Of a stretch of 64,000 bases of DNA, positions 59,774-64,000 are shown piece by piece. The notes beneath the pieces are model-generated. The model was given only the letters and a program-made list of their open reading frames with translations, was not told where the DNA came from and ran no database searches. The first letter of the stretch is position 1. Every line of letters begins with the position of its first letter. The translations under genes and the position numbers were made by a program. Source of the stretch: Hordeum vulgare subsp. vulgare (taxonomy: Eukaryota; Streptophyta; Magnoliopsida; Poales; Poaceae); assembly GCF_904849725.1 (NCBI RefSeq), contig NC_058522.1, forward strand, positions 458,368,844 to 458,432,843. Direction: 5' to 3'.

Positions 59774-61596
59774 TGTTGGGGAACGTCGCAAGGGAAACAA
59801 AAAATTTCCTACGCGCACGAAGACCTATCATGGTGATGTCCATCTACGACAGGGGATGAGTGATCTACGTACCCTTGTAGACCGTACAGCAGAAGCGTTT
59901 AGAGAACGTGGTTGATGTAGTGGAACGTCCTCACGTCCCTCGATCTGCCCCGCGAACAATCCCGCGATCATTCCCACGATCTAGTACCGAACGGACGGCA
60001 CCTCCGCGTTCAACACACGTACAGCTCGACGATGATCTCGGCCTTCTTGATCCAGCAAGAGAGACGGAGAGGTAGAAGAGTTCTCCGGCAGCGTGACGGC
60101 GCTCCGGAGGTTGGTGATGACCTTGTCTCAGCAGGGCTCCGCCCGAGCTCCGCAGAAACGCGATCTAGAGGAAAAACCGTGGAGGTATGTGGTCGGGCTG
60201 CCGTGGAAAAGTCGTCTCAAATCAGCCCTAAAACCTCCGTATATATAGGTGGGAGGGAGGGGGCCTTGCCTTGGGGCTCAAGGAGCCCCAAGGGGGTCGG
60301 CCGAGTCCAAGGGGGAGGACTCTCCCCCCCCCAAACCGAGTTGGACTAGGTTTGGTGGGAGGGAGTCCCCCTTCCTTCCCACCTCCTCCTTTTTTTTTCT
60401 TTCTCTCTTGATTTTCTTCTCCTTGGCGCATAGGGCACTTTTGGGCTGTCCCACCAGCCCACTAAGGGCTGGTGTGTCTCCCCCAAGGCCTATGGGCTTC
60501 CCCGGGGTGGGTTGCCCCCCCGGTGAACTCCAGGAACCCATTCGTCATTCCCGGTACATTCCCGGTAACTCCGAAAACCTTCCGGTAATCAAATGAGGTC
60601 ATCCTATATATCAATATTCGTTTCTGGACCATTCTGGAAACCCTCGTGACGTCCGTGATCTCATCCGGGACTCCGAACAACATTCGGTAACCAACCATAT
60701 ATCTCAAATACGCATAAAACAACGTCGAACCTTAAGTGTGCAGACCCTGCGGGTTCGAGAACTATGTAGACATGACCCGAGAGACTCCTCGGTCAATATC
60801 CAATAGCGGGACCTGGATGCCCATATTGGATCCTACATATTCTACGAAGATCTTATCGTTTGAACCTCAGTGCCAAGGATTCGTATAATCCCGTATGTCA
60901 TTCCCTTTGTCCTTCGGTATGTTACTTGCTCGAGATTCGATCGTCAGCATCCGCATACCTATTTCAATCTCGTTTACCGGCAAGTCTCTTTACTCGTTCC
61001 GTAATACAAGATCCCGCAACTTACACTAAGTTACATTGCTTGCAAGGCTTGTGTGTGATTTTGTATTACCGAGTGGGCCCCGAGATACCTCTCCGTCACA
61101 CGGAGTGACAAATCCCAGTCTTGATCCATACTAACTCAACTAACACCTTCGGAGATACCTGTAGAGCATCTTTATAGTCACCCAGTTACGTTGCGACGTT
61201 TGATACACAGAAAGCATTCCTCCGGTGTCAGTGAGTTATACGATCTTATGGTCATAGGAATAAATACTTGACACGCAGAAAACAGTAGCAACAAAATGAC
61301 ACGATCAACATGCTACGTCTATTAGTTTGGGTCTAGTCCATCACGTGATTCTCCCAATGACGTGATCCAGTCATCAAGCAACAACACCTTGTTCATAATC
61401 AGAAGACACTGACTATCATCGATCAACTGGCTAGCCAACTAGACGCATGCTAGGGACGGTGTTTTGTCCATGTATCCACACATGTAAATGAGTCTTCATT
61501 CAATACAATTATAGCATGGATAATAAACTATTATCTTGATACAGGAATTATAATAATAACTATATTTATTATTGCCTCTAGGGCATAATCCCAACA
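59774..61596 (-). repeat. 3' LTR of element F
   Basis: 1823 bp, from TGTTGGGGAACG on plus to GGCATAATCCCAACA. On minus it starts TGTTGGGATTATGCCC and ends in the canonical CA. The TATA box is near 60239-60246. Confidence 0.95.
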
Positions 61597-61648
61597 GTCT
61601 CCCACTTGCACTAGAGTCAATAATCTAGCCCTCACATCACCATGTGAA

Positions 61649-64000
61649 TTACATTGTAATGAATCTAACACCCATACAGTTCTGGTGTCGATCATGTTTT
61701 GGCCGTGGAAGAGGTTTAGTCAACGGGTCTACTACATTCAGATCCGTGTGCACTTTGCATATATTTACGTCCTCTTCCTCGACGTAGTCGCGAATGAGGT
61801 TGAAGCGTCGTTTGATGTGTCTGGTCTTCTTGTGAAACCGTGGTTCCTTTGCTAAGGCAATGGCACCAGTGTTGTCACAGAACAAGGTTATTGGATTCAG
61901 TGCACTTGGCACCACTCCAAGATCCGTCATGAACTGCTTCATCCAGACACCCTCCTTAGCCGCCTCCGAGGCAGCCATGTACTCCGCTTCACATGTAGAA
62001 TCTGCTACGACGCTTTGCTTGGAACTGCACCAGCTTACTGCACCTCATTAAGAATAAATACTTACCCGTTTTGCGACTTAGAGTCCTCGGATCTGTGCCA
62101 AAACTTGCATCGACGTAACCTTTTACGGCGAGCTCTTCGTCACCTCCATACACGAGAAACATCTCCTTAGTCCTTTTCAGGTACTTCAGGATATTCTTGA
62201 CCGCTGTCCAGTGATCCACTCCTGGATTACTCTGGAACCTACCTACCATACTTATGGCCAGGCTAACATCCGGTCTAGTGCACAGCATCGCATACATGAT
62301 AGAACCTATGGCTGAAGCATAGGGGACGGAGCGCATATGCTCTCTATCTTCATCAGTTGCTGGGCACTGAGTCTTACTCAATCTTGTACCTTGTAAAACT
62401 GGCAAGAACCCTTTCTTGGACTGTTCCATTTTGAACCTTTTCAAAACTTTATCAAGGTATGTGCTTTGTGAAATTCCTATCAGGCGTTTTGATCTATCCC
62501 TATAGATCTTAATGCCTAGAATGTAAGCAGCTTCTCCTAGGTCCTTCATAGAGAAACTTTTATTCAAGCAACCTTTTATGCTCTCCAAAAGCTCTACGTT
62601 GTTTCCAATCAGTAATATGTCATCCACATATAATATTAGAAACGCCACAGAGCTCCCACTCACTTTCTTGTAAATACAAGATTCTCCAACCACTTGTATA
62701 AACCCAAATGCTTTGATCACCTCATCAAAGCGTTTGTTCCAACTCCGAGATGCTTGCACCAGTCCATAAATGGATCGCTGGAGCTTGCACACCTTGTTAG
62801 CATTCTTAGGATCAACAAAACCTTCGGGTTGCATCATATACAACTCTTCCTTAAGGAAACCGTTAAGGAACGCCGTTTTGACATCCATCTGCGAGATTTC
62901 ATAATCGAAAAATGCACCTATTGCTAACATGATTCTGACGGACTTAAGCATCGCTACGGGTGAGAAAGTCTCATCGTAGTCTACTCCTGGAACTTGTGAA
63001 AAACCCTTTGCCACAAGTCGAGCTTTATAAACGGTCACATTACCGTCAGCGTCCGTCTTCTTCTTAAAGATCCATTTGTTCTGAATAGCCTTGCGGCCCT
63101 CAGGTAGTATCTCCAAAGTCCACACTTTGTTCTCATACATGGATCCTATCTCGGACTTCATGGCTTCTAGCCATTTGTTGGAATCTGGGCCCACCATTGC
63201 TTCTTCATAATTTGCAGGTTCATTGTTGTCCAACAACATGATTGATAAGACGGGATTACCGTACCACTCCGGAGCAGCACGTGATCTCGTCGACCTGCGT
63301 GGTTCAACAGAAACTTGAACTGGAGTTTCATGATCATCATCATTAACTTCCTCCTCAACCGGCGTCGCAACGACAGAGGTTTCCCCTTGCCCTGCGCCAC
63401 CATCCAGAGGGATGAGAGGTTCGACAACGTCGTCAAGTTCTATCTTCCTCCCACTCAATTCTCTCGAGAGAAACTCCTTCTCGAGAAAAGCTCCGTTCTT
63501 AGCAACAAACACTTTGCCCTCGGATTTGAGATAGAAGGTGTACCCAACTGTCTCTTTTGGGTAACCTATGAAGACGCACTTTTCCGCTTTGGGTTCTAGC
63601 TTTTCAGGCTGAAGCTTTTTGACATAAGCATCACATCCCCAAACTTAAAGAAACGACAACTTTGGCCTTTTTCCATACCACAGTTCATATGGTGTCGTCT
63701 CAACGGATTTTGATGGTGCCCTATTTAAAGTGAATGCAGCTGTTTCTAATGCATAACCCCAAAATGATAACGGCAAATCAGTAAGAGACATCATAGATCG
63801 CACCATCTCTAACAAAGTACGATTACGACGTTCGGACACACCATTACGCTGTGGTGTTTGAGGCGGTGTTAACTGTGAAACAATTCCACATTTTCTTAAG
63901 TGATCACCAAACTCGAAACTCAGATATTCACCCCCACGATCAGACCGTAGGAACTTGATCTTCTTGTTACGATGATTTTCCACTTCACTCTGAAATTGCT
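61649..64000 (-). pseudogene. pol part of Angela F (integrase to RNase H)
   Basis: On minus the integrase core with SDRGGEY and QRNGVSERRNRT occupies about 63645-64000. The RT has YVDD near 62625, and RNase H ends at 61649. The frame is broken by one nonsense codon at 63645-63647 (TAA in the integrase tail) and by two single-base losses in RNase H near 62088 and 62043. Between these points the protein runs unbroken for about 500 residues (61989-63644 region). Gag and protease lie outside the window, so their state is unknown. RNase H is disabled as written. Confidence 0.92.

Larger units (their letters stand above)
41292..64000 (+). mobile_element. Sirevirus-like gag-only element D (3' end beyond window)
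   Basis: 5' LTR 41292-43604, PBS 43607-43618, a gag-type frame 43661-45873, non-coding interior to 49080, PPT 49067-49080, then a 3' LTR in pieces: 49081-49366, 57927-59773 and a tail beyond the window. Two Angela elements (C and F) lie inside the 3' LTR; without them the LTR pieces join in register with the 5' LTR. Two CCHC knuckles, PPT-like repeats and LTR palindromes point to the Sirevirus lineage of copia. No protease, integrase, RT or RNase H is present, and the short interior leaves no room for a deleted pol that I can trace. So it is non-autonomous. Confidence 0.8.
59774..64000 (-). mobile_element. Angela element F, minus strand (5' part beyond window)
   Basis: The 3' LTR is at 59774-61596, the PPT at 61597-61610 (plus-strand GTCTCCCACTTGCA) and the pol region from 61649 to the window end, all on minus. 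The left flank ATATC should be its target duplication. It is very similar to element C but independently inserted in the opposite orientation, about 1.85 kb further along the same D LTR. Confidence 0.95.

Overview
The window is plant nuclear DNA from a Triticeae grass (wheat, Aegilops, barley or rye group). The evidence is four elements of the Angela/BARE-1/WIS copia cluster, whose LTR edge reads TGTTGGAATTATGCC or its reverse, a 5-kb LTR matching what I recall of the Triticeae LARD Sukkula, Stowaway MITEs, and GC-rich, intron-containing grass genes. There is no bacterial, organellar or CRISPR signal. Most of the window is nested transposable elements around a small gene island at about 13.4-20.6 kb.

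Layout. 1-3350: right end of a minus-strand Angela-type element (A). 3351-12850: old repeats. These are a Mariner/Stowaway-type element (4618-10913) split by a complete minus-strand Sukkula-type solo LTR (4879-9847, TSD CATGC), a direct repeat (3351-3825 and 11046-11540) and a decayed LINE. 13453-14978: a three-exon F-box/LRR-type gene on plus. 15.5-17.6 kb: MITEs and degenerate repeats. 17783-20490: a seven-exon alpha-type carbonic anhydrase gene on minus, convergent with the F-box gene and carrying all catalytic residues. 21.1-22.1 kb: CACTA-like subterminal repeats next to a short promoter-bearing reading frame. 22848-24090: truncated copia LTR. 24272-32854: a complete minus-strand Angela-type element (B) with intact LTRs and TSD GTCCA but a ruined interior. 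33168-34671: minus-strand solo LTR of a Sirevirus-like copia family. 35675-36067: an unrecognised 130-codon reading frame. 36195-40222: a plus-strand relative of that Sirevirus-like family (E). E is interrupted by a Gypsy LTR piece (H, 40223-41291), which is interrupted by a second Sirevirus-like element with gag only (D, from 41292). D's 3' LTR is interrupted twice, by a nearly intact plus-strand Angela (C, 49367-57921, TSD ATGGT) and by a minus-strand Angela (F, from 59774 past the window end).

The host genes are unrelated to each other: one probable ubiquitin-ligase adaptor and one secreted zinc enzyme. The rest is a set of autonomous-type elements (C, F), each broken by only a few point changes, and non-autonomous relatives (A, B, D, E). 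The non-autonomous ones keep the cis signals (LTRs, PBS, PPT) but lack working pol, so they probably moved using proteins supplied by other copies. A and B share the same gag-start loss and the same altered primer-binding site, so they look like members of a subfamily that multiplied while already defective. D carries gag only, six PPT-like motifs, and an LTR array of CGGACGTCCG-type palindromes.
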